Origin: Flectonema sp. DT1601
Lineage: Eukaryota > Euglenozoa > Diplonemea > Diplonemida > Diplonemidae
Direction: 5' to 3'
Length of the DNA: 64,000 nucleotides
Assembly (NCBI GenBank): GCA_964019425.1
Contig: OZ025788.1
Coordinates: 1,302,001 to 1,366,000 of the forward strand
A program made the translations under genes and the position numbers. Positions 12,017 through 25,378 of this stretch are shown one piece after another. The notes under the pieces were generated by a model. The model did no database searches. It was not told the origin of the DNA and saw only the letters and a list, made by a program, of their open reading frames with translations. Numbering within the stretch: position 1 is the stretch's first letter; every line of letters begins with the position of its first letter.

Positions 12017-13072
12017 TCATGTTGAAAAAGTACTTCTCCTTTACAACGTCCCCTTTTCTTTTTCTCATCTAGGAACAGCTTACACGCGTTGCTACTCACT
12101 CGAACAAACCTGTCGTTTGGAGATACAGTCAGGTGGGGAGTTTGGCTGGGGCGGTACATCTGTTACACATTAACTCAGGTGTCCTAAGGCAAGCTCAGTG
12201 AAAACAAAAATCTCACGTAGAGCATTCTAAGGGGTCTAGTAGCATTTTATTACTTCGTGTGTATCGGTCTGTCACTACGACAAAAATTAGTTGTTTTTTC
12301 ATTTTCCGACACATGTTTGTTCTCTTGCTGGGTATAGCTTTTGTTCTGCAGTGACAATCTCTTATGTGAACCAACTTGTTGGAAGATACTCATTGTGGTG
12401 ATACATCTCTTCTCTTGCATCAGGCAGTACCGTTAACCTTTACTCATACGAGTTGGGATCGTAACTACAGTTCTTTTGTGTTATTTCTTTTTGACATGTG
12501 TGGCGTGAAGTGTTATCCTCGTATGCCGATCCGTGTGCCTAGAATGGACCAAATCTCAATAAGGAGGAGTATGGATGCTCTTTGTTGACACTATTATCAC
12601 AGTTTTTAATAAAGTTGTCGTCTCTTCGTCCGCTACGTTCCCGTTGCTTTTTTCCTTTTTTTTAAATGCATTGCTGTTTTTTCTCGGACTCCGGTCTCCT
12701 GCAAGCAATTTTCACAGCAGGATTTCCCAACGGACCTTCGAAATAGGAAATAAAAACTGAAAAAAAAAGAATTCAAAAAAAAAAATAAAAAAAAAAATAC
12801 CCATAGTTGCCAAAAATCTTGTGTGGCGTGACGTGTTTTTCATTTATTTAATTATCCACTAGTAGTGACTATTTAAATTGTTTATCTTGTGAGACTTGTT
12901 TAGCTATTGTAACTCTTCTCAGAACAACAATGTCCCATCCCGTTGTGAGTTGTATTTAATTTCACGTACGAAATGCAATGGTTTAACCTGTTTAGATAAA
13001 CACCTGTTGGAAGTGTGTGAGCGTCTGTAAGATTTGCAGTTCGTATTGTCACCCATCAGTAGACGTACACAA
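12017..13072. other. Intergenic, no gene seen
   Basis: About 1 kb with less homopolymer than neighbouring gaps. Short open frames only and no recognised feature. Confidence 0.65.
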
Positions 13073-13504
13073 ATGAGTAATTTCAAAATACAAAAGACAG
13101 AAGAAGAATGGAAAGCATGTTTATCTGAACAGGAATATAAAGTTCTACGAGGAGGAGCAACTGATCCAGCGCATAAAGGAAAGTATACAAACACGTTACC
13201 GAGTTCAGGTTATTTCGCTTGCAAAGGATGCGGCACAGCTCTGTACAGCTCTGGGTCAAAATTTGAAAGTCAGTGTGGTTGGCCTGCCTTTAACAAATCC
13301 TACACAGATAACGTTGGAACAGTACCTGCTTCAGGTAAGGCACACGAGGAGATTATTTGTACAAATTGTGGAGGTCATTTAGGACACGTTTTTCAAAAGA
13401 AATCAGTTCAAGGTGAGAGACACTGTGTGAACTCATCATCAATAACGTACCTCGATGATACAGTACCAGATATAGCTGAGGGACTCGTTACTCAAAAAAA
13501 GTAA
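13073..13504 (+). CDS. msrB: Methionine-R-sulfoxide reductase B
   Basis: 143 residues from the first ATG in frame. It reduces methionine-R-sulfoxide in proteins back to methionine using thioredoxin. The MsrB domain fills the protein: two zinc-binding pairs at Cys50/Cys53 (CKGC) and Cys96/Cys99 (CTNC), the substrate-pocket CGWPAF near 68, GGHLGHVF at 100-107, and the catalytic Cys118 in RHCVNSSS, matching the usual RYCxNS. No targeting peptide is visible with this start, so cytosolic action is likely. A TTG at 13034 would add 13 residues but is a poor start in a eukaryote. Confidence 0.93.
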   Translation: MSNFKIQKTEEEWKACLSEQEYKVLRGGATDPAHKGKYTNTLPSSGYFACKGCGTALYSSGSKFESQCGWPAFNKSYTDNVGTVPASGKAHEEIICTNCGGHLGHVFQKKSVQGERHCVNSSSITYLDDTVPDIAEGLVTQKK

Positions 13505-13853
13505 CGTTTTCCTTTTTTAGCATAACAGATGTGAATGTTAATTTCTTATTGTGACTCTCTCTCTCTTACCTCTTGAGAGTATGATAAAAAAATAAAATAC
13601 AAAACAAACAAACTGGCATTCGGAGTTCTTAACATGATTTAGTTTTATTTACAGCTGAATAAGTAAACTATGACATATAACAGAGAGGCAAAGTGTTTCT
13701 AAAGCAAAGTCCTCCGTGTAGAACTTTAGTTTTAACAGCAGCCATTGCTACAATTAAGAATGTTGGATTATCGGTTGTTGTTGTTTCTGTCATTCGTCTT
13801 ACTAATTCTAACTGTAATATTCTTATCAGGTTGCTTGGTACAAAAAAATTAAT
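13505..13853. other. Short intergenic gap
   Basis: 349 bases with a CT-rich stretch near 13555. It carries an AATAAA-like signal near 13590, probably the polyadenylation signal of msrB. Nothing else seen. Confidence 0.6.
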
Positions 13854-15775
13854 ATGGGTGACTTCTGGACAGAACGGGGACCAAGTGATCCGCTTTCAGA
13901 AGAGAAGAGTAATGAGTTCGAGTCGAAGCAATCTGAGAAATTTGAGCAGTTTATTGATCTGACTAAAGAGACAAGATCAGAATCACAACTTAGAGAACGT
14001 GTATTAGGTTGGTTAGATGCAATGGTAAAGACCTTCGTAACTGATGAAGGTGTAAAGCAGGGATACAGACTTGAGGATGCGAAATTATTTGGTGGTCGAA
14101 TCTATTCTTTTGGATCTTATCGACTGGGTGTTCACGGCCCTGGTGCTGACATCGATACTCTGGTACTTATGCCACGACATGTTACAAGAGACATATTCTT
14201 CACTTCATTCACTGCTGAGTTATCAAAACACAGCAGAATAACAGAAATGGTTCCTGTCCCTGACGCTGCAGTTCCGGTTATAAAACTAAAAGTTTCAGGT
14301 CTGAGTATCGACTTGTTGTTTGCAAGTTTAGACCTCCCAAGTATCCCAAATACATTTGAAATAACAAAAGATGAAATACTAAAGGGAATTGATGATAAAA
14401 CACAAAAATCACTGAACGGTGTCAGAGTTGCTACAAAAATGCTTTCATGTGTTCCGCAAGTTATGATCTTTCGATCTGTTTTAAGGGGAATAAAGAAATG
14501 GGCTCAAGCCAGAGGGGTTTACGGAAATATTTACGGATATCCAGGAGGTGTCGCTTGGGCTATCATGGTGGCCAGAGTATGTCAACTGTATCCATGTATG
14601 CAAGCTGGAAGTGTTTTCATGAGATTCTTTACCTTTCACAGAGGGTGGTGGAAGGTACCTGATTCTACAACTGGTCAAGTCACCAACAACCCGATTCACC
14701 TCACTAAAACATTAGACGTGGATCCTACTCATGATTATGGTTTTAGGGTTTGGAATAAAATTGTAAACTACGCAGATCGACGAGACATCTTTCCGATTAT
14801 CACTCCAATGTACCCTTGTATGAATGCTTGTTATAATTGTACAGCAACCACCCTTCGGGTTATCGTCAATGAAATTTCGAGAGCTGATGACATCTTTCAA
14901 AAATGTCAAAAGGAGAACGGCTCCATTGATTTTGAAAAGGTTTGGGAACCCACTGACTTCTTCTCGAGTTATAATACTTACATGCATATTACGGCAGGAG
15001 CAAAGAACCCTGATGAGGGTCGTAAGTGGGCAGGTTTCGTAGAGTCCCGTGTAAGACGACTTCTTGCTCAATTGGAATTAGTACCCAAGCTGACTGTTCA
15101 TCTCCTTCCAAGAGAATTCTGTATTGAAACACCAGAAGATAAAAAGCAAGGAATAACTTTTAATTGGTTTCTGGGTCTTCAAACTGATGAAAACCAAAAA
15201 GATATCTCTCTTGGTCAAGCTTGGAAAGTCTACATGAGTTACATTACAGGACCTGGAAATACAACTTTTCCAAAGACTGCGGACATGTATGAACCAACAC
15301 TGGCGATTATTAAGAGGCGTGATTTGGAAAAAACTGTTCCGTTCGTACTGACGGAAAGTGATAAGGAGAATATTGCAAAAGCTTTAATTGCCCAAAAAAA
15401 AGAGCGAAAATTATCAAAGAGAAAGCGCAAAGAAGCAGAAGAAACCCCCGATCTTAAACGTGAGAAATCTGAGATGACTAATAACTCTCCACTTTCGATG
15501 GGGTCTCCACTTCAGCAACCTGGTTCCTCTCCTGCTGTTCGTCCGATGGCTCCACCTTCATTCTCTGAGAAGAATTTAAATCCGGTTTGTGTTCATAATT
15601 CAATTGAAATGGTTGAGGTTTAGTTTTTTTAATATTTTTTTGTTTTCCTTTAAGTTATTTTACGCACACACAGGAACTAACACGCCAGACCACACCGTCA
15701 CCTCGTAAGTCTGTTACCCCGAAGAAAACAACACCATCTCTGACCGATATGTTGATTGAAGATTCTTTTAATTAA
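13854..15775 (+). CDS. PAP1: Nuclear poly(A) polymerase, 2 exons
   Basis: Exons 13854-15584 and 15674-15775 give 610 residues, with an 89-nt phase-0 intron (GTTTGT to CACACAG). The enzyme adds the poly(A) tail to cleaved pre-mRNA. The nucleotidyltransferase signature FGSYRLGVHGPGADIDTL holds metal-binding Asp99 and Asp101, and the third, Asp153, is in SIDLLFA; these positions almost match the catalytic triad of yeast Pap1. A central domain (GYPGGVAWAIMVARVCQLYP) and an RNA-binding C-terminal domain follow. A basic cluster near 508-530 (KKERKLSKRKRK) is a likely nuclear signal, followed by a Ser/Pro-rich tail. Exon 2 adds ELTRQTTPSPRKSV and an acidic end. Intron retention would replace that exon with 12 other residues. 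Confidence 0.92.
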
Positions 15776-16232
15776 TTCAACGACAGTAATAATAGAATTC
15801 CAGTTTATATGCAGAACAGGGTAGAGGGAGAGAATCTTGTTTAACTGCTTCTTCCCAGTCTGCTGTCGATACAAGAAAATGTTTACCCGAACGCATGCGT
15901 TTGTCGACGCTCGTTATCAGGCTGTGGTCGCATCACTTAAAAGGAATTTAAAAAAAAAAAAAAAAAAAAAAAAATGTCCGGTAGTGAGAAGAGTGAGAAA
16001 AAAAAAAAAAATGGAAAAATACAGGTGGAGGCACTCTGTTTGGGTTCAGAGAACCCGAATTTCTTTCTTTTTTTTTTTGCTTGAACGCAATGTAATAGAG
16101 AGCGGAGGCAAAAACGAAAAGACGCAAAAACTGGTACGTTAGCTGCACTTTCTTTTGGGTTTAGTTTCTCTTCTCTCTTTGTATTATTATTTCAAATAAA
16201 AGCATTATCAAAAAAAAAAAAAAAAAACTAAA
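15776..16232. other. Short intergenic gap
   Basis: 457 bases with an A run near 15951-15974 and the poly-A tract just before the next start codon. No gene seen. Confidence 0.65.
16210..16227 (+). promoter_or_regulatory. Poly-A tract 5 nt before a start codon
   Basis: A18, CTAAA, ATG. Same A18-CTAAA arrangement as at the PLAC8 gene. Confidence 0.45.
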
Positions 16233-17105
16233 ATGCACATCCAATCACCAACCACTATTAAGAAGATCGATGAGACCATGGGTAAGCAAGTCGGTTACCA
16301 AGTTGTTGAGGCGCTTCAGGCCAACTGGAAGGAAGTTGTCGTTGACATGAAGAAGGCTTCAGTAGCTGTTTCACAGGATGGAGAGAAGATCAACCAGTTC
16401 GTTGAATGCGTTCAGTGCGATGACGAAGTTATTAAATCCGCTGTTGTTTCCGGAAAGTACGGTGAGGCCCTCAAATACGCTACTGAGGGAAGCGCCGTTG
16501 CCGATGACGTCGAAGTTGTCACGGCTGCTATTGAGACCAACGCTGACTGCTTGCAGTGGGCATCTGCCCGCCTTCGCAACACCCCGTCAGTTGTTGTCTC
16601 CGCAGTCGAGAAGAACTCTCTCGCAATCCAATACGCTAGCGAAGAGTGTCGTAGCAACTCTGACATCATTAAGGCAGCCACCAAGAAAGGGGGTGACATC
16701 TCATGTCTTCAGTTCCTTCCTGAATCCGTTTTAAACAACGAGCTTGAGATGCAGAAGGTACTTCGTAGAAACGGAATGGGACTTCAGTACCTTCCAAGTT
16801 GCCTTCGTGAGTCATTCCCAACTGTTGGAGCCGCGGTCACACAAAACCCATTGGCTCTGCAGTACGCAAGTGACTCAATGAGAGACAACGAATGGACTGT
16901 AAAGTCAGCTGTTGTTCTTGACGGAACGACCCTTCGCTTTTCAAGCAGAAGACTTCAGGACGACACTGCTGTTGTAACTGCTGCTTGCAAGCAAAACCCA
17001 CGCGCATTCAAGTACGCATCCCAGAGACTTCAGAAGGTATCAAAGAAGCCAAAGAGCATGTCCCGTTCCAAGAAAGCTAAGGAAGGTGAATGTTGTATCT
17101 GTTAA
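16233..17105 (+). CDS. DUF4116-type repeat protein with CaaX-like tail
   Basis: 290 residues built from about six repeats of roughly 45-50 residues, each with the pattern D-x-x-(V/I)-(V/I)-x-A-A-(V/I)-x-x-N-x-x-x-L-(Q/K)-(Y/W)-A-S, for example NPLALQYASDSMRDNEW. This matches the DUF4116 family, which is common in protists and some large DNA viruses and has no known biochemical role. A basic linker (about 268-284) leads to the last four residues CCIC, which fit a CaaX prenylation box, so membrane anchoring is possible. Codon use is richer in C/G third positions than that of most neighbours, suggesting high expression. No intron. Function unknown. Confidence 0.75.
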   Translation: MHIQSPTTIKKIDETMGKQVGYQVVEALQANWKEVVVDMKKASVAVSQDGEKINQFVECVQCDDEVIKSAVVSGKYGEALKYATEGSAVADDVEVVTAAIETNADCLQWASARLRNTPSVVVSAVEKNSLAIQYASEECRSNSDIIKAATKKGGDISCLQFLPESVLNNELEMQKVLRRNGMGLQYLPSCLRESFPTVGAAVTQNPLALQYASDSMRDNEWTVKSAVVLDGTTLRFSSRRLQDDTAVVTAACKQNPRAFKYASQRLQKVSKKPKSMSRSKKAKEGECCIC

Positions 17106-19581
17106 AACAGAATTAAGAAATAACAAAAAAAAAAGGAAGAAAACAAAAAAAAAACCATATATTAAAAAAAAGAAAATACAAAATGAATCTTTTATTGTCA
17201 ATTTTTTCTCGACATTAAAAAATATTAAATTTAAGGATTATCTTTTTCGAAAACTCACGCAATGTGGACGCATTTGAGCCTGTACAAGCAGTCTTCTTCA
17301 AAACCGTTTGACTGCGGTCAGGTTGGGGTGTAAGCACCTTTCGTTGTTGACGAAAAAAAAAAATTAAATTTAACTACCAAAAAAGACGAAGTATATCAAT
17401 ACTCTCATCTTTATTCTTTTATCGTTCATCATTGTAGCACTTGAACTCGTGTTGAGTAACACTCGCATATCCTTTTCTTTTAATAGGACGGGGGTGGTAA
17501 TTTTTTGATGTATTTCTATTCATTTCTTTCAATATTTATTTCCCCTCCCCATCTTTTATTCTACCCATCATATCTCCCTCCCCACATCTTTTCTTTCCTC
17601 TCTTTGGAGGTGAATCAAAAAAAAAAAAAAAATGTAAGAAAAAACTTATTTTCAATACGAACGATCTGGAAAGGAATTTTTTGTTTAAAAAAAAAAAAAA
17701 AAAAAAAAGAGCAAATGTTTAGAGCAGAGTACCCTTTCCCATTTCTCCCCCGGTTTGAGTGACCGGCAACACTTTACCTTGTTCTTAGTTTTAAAAAAAA
17801 AAAAAATCCCTATTTTCTTTGTTTGATTTCTCTTTTGCAATGAATTCTTTTTTTTTTTTCTTCTCTCTCACCCCCATGAGCAGCCTTTCCGTAGTTCAAA
17901 ATATCCAGCGCACCTTTCTTTTCTATGGTCATGCTGGTGTGGTGTACTGCTCGTAACAGACGTGCCTTTTTACAAAAGGGTCTTAAATCCCAATTCTCGT
18001 TTTCTTTTCCCCCTATGCTTCCATTGTAACGTGTCAGCAAAGGAATCAGGAAAAAAAAAAAAAAAAAAAAAAACACAAAATAGAATAATAAAAATAAAAC
18101 AGCGTGGTTGTCCACGGTTTGATTATTAGTGTTGTTTTCTTTTTTTTTTTAAGAAAAAAGGGTAATAAAAATAAAATAATATTATGGCATTCCTGAGCTT
18201 CTCTCGTTGACGAATGGTCGTCTTTTAAGTGTTGTTTTCACTCGATCATTAATGGAAATGTGCTGAATTTTGTGGTACCATTTGCTGTATTGTTTTGCTT
18301 TTTTTTTTTTTTTTAAATTTTTTTTTTTTATAATAATGTTGTTAGAAAAAAAATAGAAAAAGAAATTATGGGCCTCTTCTATTTTCATCATGTTGGACCG
18401 CGTTTTTCGTGGTTTTTTTTTTTTTTTTTTTTGAGGCGTTTGATTTTCACTCCGATACTGTTTCTCATAACCTCGGAGAAGAGTACACATAATAAACTAC
18501 TAATGGGGCTCTCCACCTTGGTTTTTTTTTTTTTTTTTTTTTTTTGCTATTTTCTGTTTTATTATAGCACATGGAACAAATCTTGTTCTTTTTATTGTCA
18601 TTTCTTTTTTAGACAAATTAATTTTTCTGTTTTTTTTTTTAATTTCCCCCTTTTTTTTTATTTTTATTACAGTTTTCCGTGATATCGTTCTTTCCAACTT
18701 TATTAGAAAAAAAGAAATTCTTACACGTTTCTCCTTTTCGTACAAATTTTCTCGTTTCATCGGGTATCTTTTTTTTTTTAATTTTTTCTCTGCTCTTCTT
18801 GTGATATCTTTTCTTTTTTCAAGGGGGGAGAAATTTTCAAAAAAAAAAACAAAAAAAAAAAAACAAAAAACACCTTCCCCGCATCTTTTCTAATCAATAA
18901 AAAGAAAATGTTCCAACATTCCCGTTCTTCCCCTTCCCCTTCCCCTTTACATATGCCAGTTTTTTGAAAAAGATGTGAATACTTTGCATGGCTGTTGCTT
19001 ACAGGTCGTGTAATGAGATTCATGTGTGAATCTCGCTAAGCTGCTTTTGCAGTCAGATTTTATTATTTATGACTACACGTGGGTTGTCCAATTGGCATCC
19101 CATCTTTTTTCATTAAAAAAAAAAAAAAAGAAGGGGGGAAAAAAAAAATCTCCTGCATTGACGACTTTAGTTATCAATTGAAGGGGGGTTATTTATTATT
19201 TATTTATTGCTCTTTTTTTTACAATCATTTTTGGTAAATGGTTACATGTTAATTTCCTCCGACAAAACAGATTTTTTTTTTTTTTTTAAAAATTTTTTTC
19301 TTATTGACTCCATTAAAGAAGTTACCTGTACATGACGGCTGTAGGACGTGTAACTACATGCAAAAGAGACCCAATTTGTACTGGACATTGTACCACCATA
19401 TATTTGCATTTATCTGTTCTGTTCACTATACTCACACCATCCCTGTTCTACGCTCTGATTACTCGGTTTCCTGTATTTTTATTATTATTTTTATTTTTGT
19501 GTTCCCTCGAGTGTGTGCGCTGCCGTGTGTTATTTTTTTTTTTTTTTTGCTATGGTGTTGTATGTTGGAAAGCAAATGAGG

Positions 19582-19612
<31 letters not shown>

Positions 19613-22600
19613 ATTCTTGTTTAGTAGATTTCCCTCGACTATCAGTTTGCGCATCTTGAAGTTCTCGCGTTTTATATTTTCTTGTCAAGCTTTGTTCGAT
19701 CTATAGAACAGTGCTGAGGTTGTCTTATTGACCTGGTGTCAATTGTTATTTTCTACCTTGTGCTGCGTTAAACTATTAAGCAAGTACAAGAAATCCCTTT
19801 CCTGGTGGTAGCGTGCGATTAACATTAGCTTCATTTCAGGGTGTAGACTTGACAATTATGAATTGTTCTGGAAAAAAAAAGTAATAAAAAAAAAGGAAAA
19901 AAAAAAACTCTGCTTACTTGGTTTATTTTTTTTTAATTATTTTTTTTTAATATTGAACAAAGTTTTTTTTTTCCCTTATTTTTTTTCTCGATGAGGGGAA
20001 AAAAAAAGAGGAAGAAAAAAAAAAAAAAAAAAAAAAAAAAGTTATTCCTATTAAAAACCTATAAAAGGTTTGTAATCTATATCTTCTGCGACTCTTTGCT
20101 CGACCAATCCAAACTCTAAAGGCGAGCTAATTATATGTTAACTTCACTAGTCGCAAATTGTTTGCTTTCAAAAAAAAAAAAAAAAAAAAAAAATGAAAAT
20201 ACTCAAATATCATCTCACCAATAATTGCAGTTCATGTGGCTGCAGTACTCGAAGCAATTTGACATCTTTATAAAATGTTAAATAGCCTAGTTACAATAAC
20301 TGGGAACCGTTGAGTGCACACATCGAGGTGTATCAATTTGTATAAGCGACTAGGCTTCTCTCCTTTTTCCCCTGAAGGAATAATAGTACTTCTTATGGGA
20401 AGTACCTGAATGTTGTCTTAACTCCGTTTACTTAACCCCGCCTACGACTTGACATCCCTATGCTTTAAAGGACCTTCCCCTCGTCAAGTAGTTGTGCTGG
20501 AGCAACATGGATGCACTCAAGTTAAAAAGTGCCCTATTTGCCCAGTAACAAATTCTCTTATAACGATCTCTTTTTAACTTGGGGGTTGCAGGATATTAAC
20601 TACAAAAAGGAGGCAGAAACCATCAACTTCTGATTTAGTTTTTAATTTTATTTTATATAAAAACTCTTAAATATGTGAACCAACCATGGACCTTGAATAA
20701 TGAGCAAGAAAGGCAGGTGTTTGCCTTCTTTGATTTAGCTCTCTGGAAATCGTCGGTAATGTTTGTGCAATTCTTGCCTACTGAAGGAACCGACACACAA
20801 CCAGGGAAATATTTGCTACGGTGATGCGTGTGAATTGAATTGACCGTTAAATGAAACTAGTGAACCACACGAATACAATTATTATTGTGGGTCCTAATGA
20901 GTGTGTTGTGTAGTTTTTTTTAATATATAAAATACGATTTTAAAAAAGACTTTTTTATATCCCCCTTCTATTCACAACTATAGTTATCTTGAATACCTCC
21001 CCTTCAGTGTGTAAGGCATTTTGCAACAGTTGCAGTCAGAGGAACCATTTTGGTATTCTCACTTCACAGGCCGATTCCGTTCGCTTGTGACGCAGAATGC
21101 TTCCGGTGGCTTAGTTGGTGGACACTTGTCGTGTTAGGTTTTTACTGCATCCTTAATCTATATTGATTTTGCGAAAAAAAATTGCTTCAGAACCTTTTTA
21201 AACATACTTCTGTGGGCTATTTTGCTCTACATTGCTGATTAAAGTGACCGGGTGAGCTATTTTATAGTTAACTTTAGTTGAAAAATAGGGGAAGGGGGTG
21301 TAATTTATACGCATGCACACAACCTATCGGTGATGTTTTTTATTCTTATTTTCCCGTTAAATAAGAACGAATGTCGCTTCAATGTGGCTTCTGCTGTCTG
21401 ATTGTAAATCTTGTAGTACTATCGTACTCGTCCGATGACAATAAAAAAATAACATCGATTTGCTTCTTTAACCCCACCTATAAAGTACTACCAAGGACTA
21501 TATTGTGTCCTTTTTATTTCCTCTTTTTTTTTTTTTTTTTTTTTTTTGATTCTGTGTTCTGTATTTTTCTTTCGTAAATTAAAGGGAAATCCTGTACCAC
21601 AATGCACCATAACACACACGCAACACACATTACCCATTTTGATACGTTGATGTCGAGAGGTTTTCTTTTTTTTTTTTTCGTTTCTTTTTTTTTCCACCCC
21701 CCCCCCCCTTGTTTCTCTCTTTATTCTCTCTTCTTTGTGTTTGCTTTGATAATAAGGTTTCTGCTTTTATAGTATGATCTTATGGAAGGGTGGAACACTG
21801 CTATTTAAGTGTGTAGAAATCTTTCTGCACAAGTTGCTAGAGGTTGGAAGACGTTCTCTGTCACATGGTAGTGTTTATGTGGTTTGGTAAACTTCATTAT
21901 TCTTTATTAACGAGAGAGTTCTCATGGTAAAATAACTTTTTTTTTTTTTTTTTTGTATTTAATTTATTTTGTTTGTTAACCCCTTCACCCCCAACTATTC
22001 TGGATATTATTGACTTTGATACAATGCATGTATTTATATCATTATAAATTTGCTCAAACAGTTAACACCCACCCACTATCGCACGGCAGCTACAATTCTG
22101 AAGTGAAACTAAATCTTCTCTTCAACTTATTTGCTTTATCTTTGGATATTGCCAAACTATATCATTCATTCATTTTTTTTTTTTTTTTTTTTTAAAAAAA
22201 AAGGAAAGGGGGGGAAAAAAAATAAATAAACTGCTTTTTCCCCTGATATTGATATTTTTGTATTCACTAATTTTATTTTGTGAACTTGAACCAACCCTCA
22301 CTTCTGGAGTTATCTTTTTTTGCATGTACTGACTCTGGTCATCTGAAGAGGCTCCAAAAACTCACCAAAACAAAAAAAAAAAAAAAAAATGTTTTTTTTT
22401 TAAAAATTAATAATTATTAAATCTTATTATTCATACTCGTTATTTATTGTATATAATTTTTTTTTTTTTTTTTTTAATTATTTTTTTAATATTAGTCCTG
22501 ACAGTTTTTTGTTTGTTTGTTTGTTTGTTTTTTTTAATTATTTCTCTTTCGATTGTTTGTATTATTGTTGTCTATTCATCACTTCCACCACCTACCACAA

Positions 22601-22776
22601 AGAATGATATCTCAATTGAGGCTTAAAAGAAACTTTTCCAGAGCTAACAGTGTAGTAATATCACTATAACATAAAGCAATGTTTTTGGTCTCCAGAATAC
22701 AAACTTCTTATTATTTTGAAGGAAGAAGAAAAAGAAAAAAAAAAAAGAAACGTGGTCAGTCACTACCACCAACCAC

Positions 22777-22807
<31 letters not shown>

Positions 22808-25355
22808 CTGAAGGTCTTTTTAGCGCGGCTTTTTTCATTTTTTTTTTTTTTAAATCTGTTCACGTTTATTGAAAAACAAAATCAGAAAAAAAAAAAATCA
22901 GTTTTTTGGGCACGAATGGTGAGCTTATTCGTTTTTTTTTTTTTTTTTTTTCGTTGATGGTTTCTCTCGATGTGGTCCTTGTTTTTGATTACTGTAGGCT
23001 ATGCTCGCCTATCTTGGAACTAATCAAAAAGCAAAGATTCATTCCAAAAAACCGAGAAATTATCGCCTTATGTTCTCCTTTTTACTTTTTATTTTTTAAA
23101 AAAAACCATAGAGGAACTTCTTTTTTTTTGTTGTACCGGATTCTTAGCTTTTTTTTCTTGAATAATTTTTTATGAAAAAGAAAAAAGAAGAAAAGGGAAT
23201 GGAAAAAAAAAAATAAATAAATAAATAAAGGCGTCATTCGTGTTCTCACTCCACTCCACTCTGCTGTTTTTGTGTGTTACGTATTTTTGATGTAGTCACG
23301 TTTATTTTTTTTACTCCAAATGCATGATAGGTAGCGTGCGTTGTACTTATTCTTTGTTTTTATAGATTAGCATCGAGATATCCCCTTATCAACTTCCAAT
23401 CTTTGTATATTACAACAGATGCTTTATCGTAATCAATTTAATAAAAAATAAATATAGAAAAAAAATAATAATAATGAATTAGTTACGTGTTCTATTAACG
23501 TGACGGCACACACATATGCACTCACTCACATCTATTAGAAAAATAACATCAACCAGCTGGCAGGTTGTTGAGGATTTTTTTTTTTTTTTTTTTTTCAGAC
23601 TGAGAAACTTCAGTAAAATAGATTATTGCCTTTTGATGAGACTTCGTCAGGGAAAAAAAAAAAAAAAAAGGGTTTCACCCCCACCTAGAGTACAAACACA
23701 ATGGCAGCTAGGTATGCCGCACCCCCAGAACTACTCAAAGTATCTAACAAAATATATTTTTCCCTGAATTTTCTTCCAACAAAACAAATTGTCCTGCGCT
23801 TTTGTGTGTTTTCTATATTATGTAGCAGTCTATCACAGTGCAAAGTTCTTTTGTAGCATTTTATCTTTTTTTACCCTCTTGGTTTCAAACCATACGTATG
23901 CCTTCCCCCGGACCTGAAAATATTACAAAATTTTGCACCCCCTGTTTTTCCACGTGTATTTTTTTTTTTACCCCCATTCTTTTAACAAGCGCAGTGTCAA
24001 AAAAAAAAAAAAAAAAAAAAAGATAATAAAGTCAACGGTTTTTTGATTGAGAATACACAACCCGGGTTCGAATTAGGTTATTGCCTTGTGAATCTTTTGA
24101 GGTAGCCTTCCAGTATTGTAAAAAATAAAAGATTTTTACTGATGGTTGTACTAATTTGATTTTGATAGTTCCTGATTAGTGAAGAAACAAAAAACCACCG
24201 TTTCTCGTCGATGAAATGGTGGCCCAAAACTACATGTGGAGCCTTTGATCTCCTGTTCCCGTTCCTTTTTCTTGTTCTATTATGTTTTTTAGGAAGTATT
24301 TCACTCTTCCTATGTACTCTTCCCATTGTGACCTCACACTAGCTCCCCTTGTTACTACTGCTTATAATTAGCTGTTACTGTATCTTATTACATAAAAACG
24401 GAATTGACATGTATGGACCGCTATACTCCCGGCTTCAGCCATTAGTTGGGAGTGAATTGCTGCTACGAAATGTGTAGCTGGTGGTGTGCTGTATATGTCC
24501 AGTCGTTTTACCAGAATATTAAACTACAACTGTTCGTTATCAAAACAAACACAAACGCAACAAAGTAAACAACTACTTTTTGTACCAAAAAAATAAAATA
24601 AAATAAAATAACTTTGGTCACATTTGTGGCCTTGTTCGACTCGTTACCAAAAGCTTCGGTTGTCACCAGTGTGCACCAGCGTTTTTTTGCTTGTGGACAC
24701 TGACCTACTACACGATGAAAGCCATTGTATGTATGCTGTACTAATCTATTTAATGCACCTCTGCGGCTGCAGCCAGATGGGGTGCTCTACTCATTGGTTT
24801 TCTTTATTCCAACCCACTCGAATCGTAGGGATTCAGAGAACCATAATTATTATTATTATTTATTATTTTTTTTTTTTTTTCATTGTCACCAAAACCTACG
24901 GAAAGGGGGGGGGAAAAAAAAAAAAAAAAAAAAAAAAAAAGAAAAACATGTTACCTTATTCTCAATCTAAATTACGTTACAATAAGTCGTTAACAAATTC
25001 CCGTTTCCCTTTGTCACCAATTCTTGTTGTTTTATTGTTCAGTAACTACTACAATATAAAACAATAAGGAAACCAACTGCCCTTATGAATTTTTAAATTG
25101 ATTTCTTCTGTCTGGAGGGATAGAAGTCACTCAAAACTTTAAAAAAAAAAACAAAGCTGATTCTACATCAGCGCTTTATTCATAAAGAGATATTTCTCTT
25201 AACACTATTTTTTTAAGTTTGAAATAAACAAATCTATTGGGCGATAGTTCTTCGCTATCGCAATATCGCACTTTCCCTTTGTTGTTTATTGTTCTTTAAA
25301 AAAAAAAAAAAAAAAAAAAAACCTACATATATACTTCAAGAATATTACATTGAGT

Positions 25356-25378
25356 TTCTTCTTCTTCTTCTTCTTCTT
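25356..25378. repeat. (CTT)n microsatellite
   Basis: About seven CTT units in intergenic DNA. Confidence 0.8.

Noticed and set aside
21095-21165. tRNA-like A box (TGGCTTAGTTGG)
   Set aside because: No matching B box and no cloverleaf could be drawn.
24055-24085. B-box-like GGGTTCGAATT
   Set aside because: No A box or acceptor stem upstream; isolated match.
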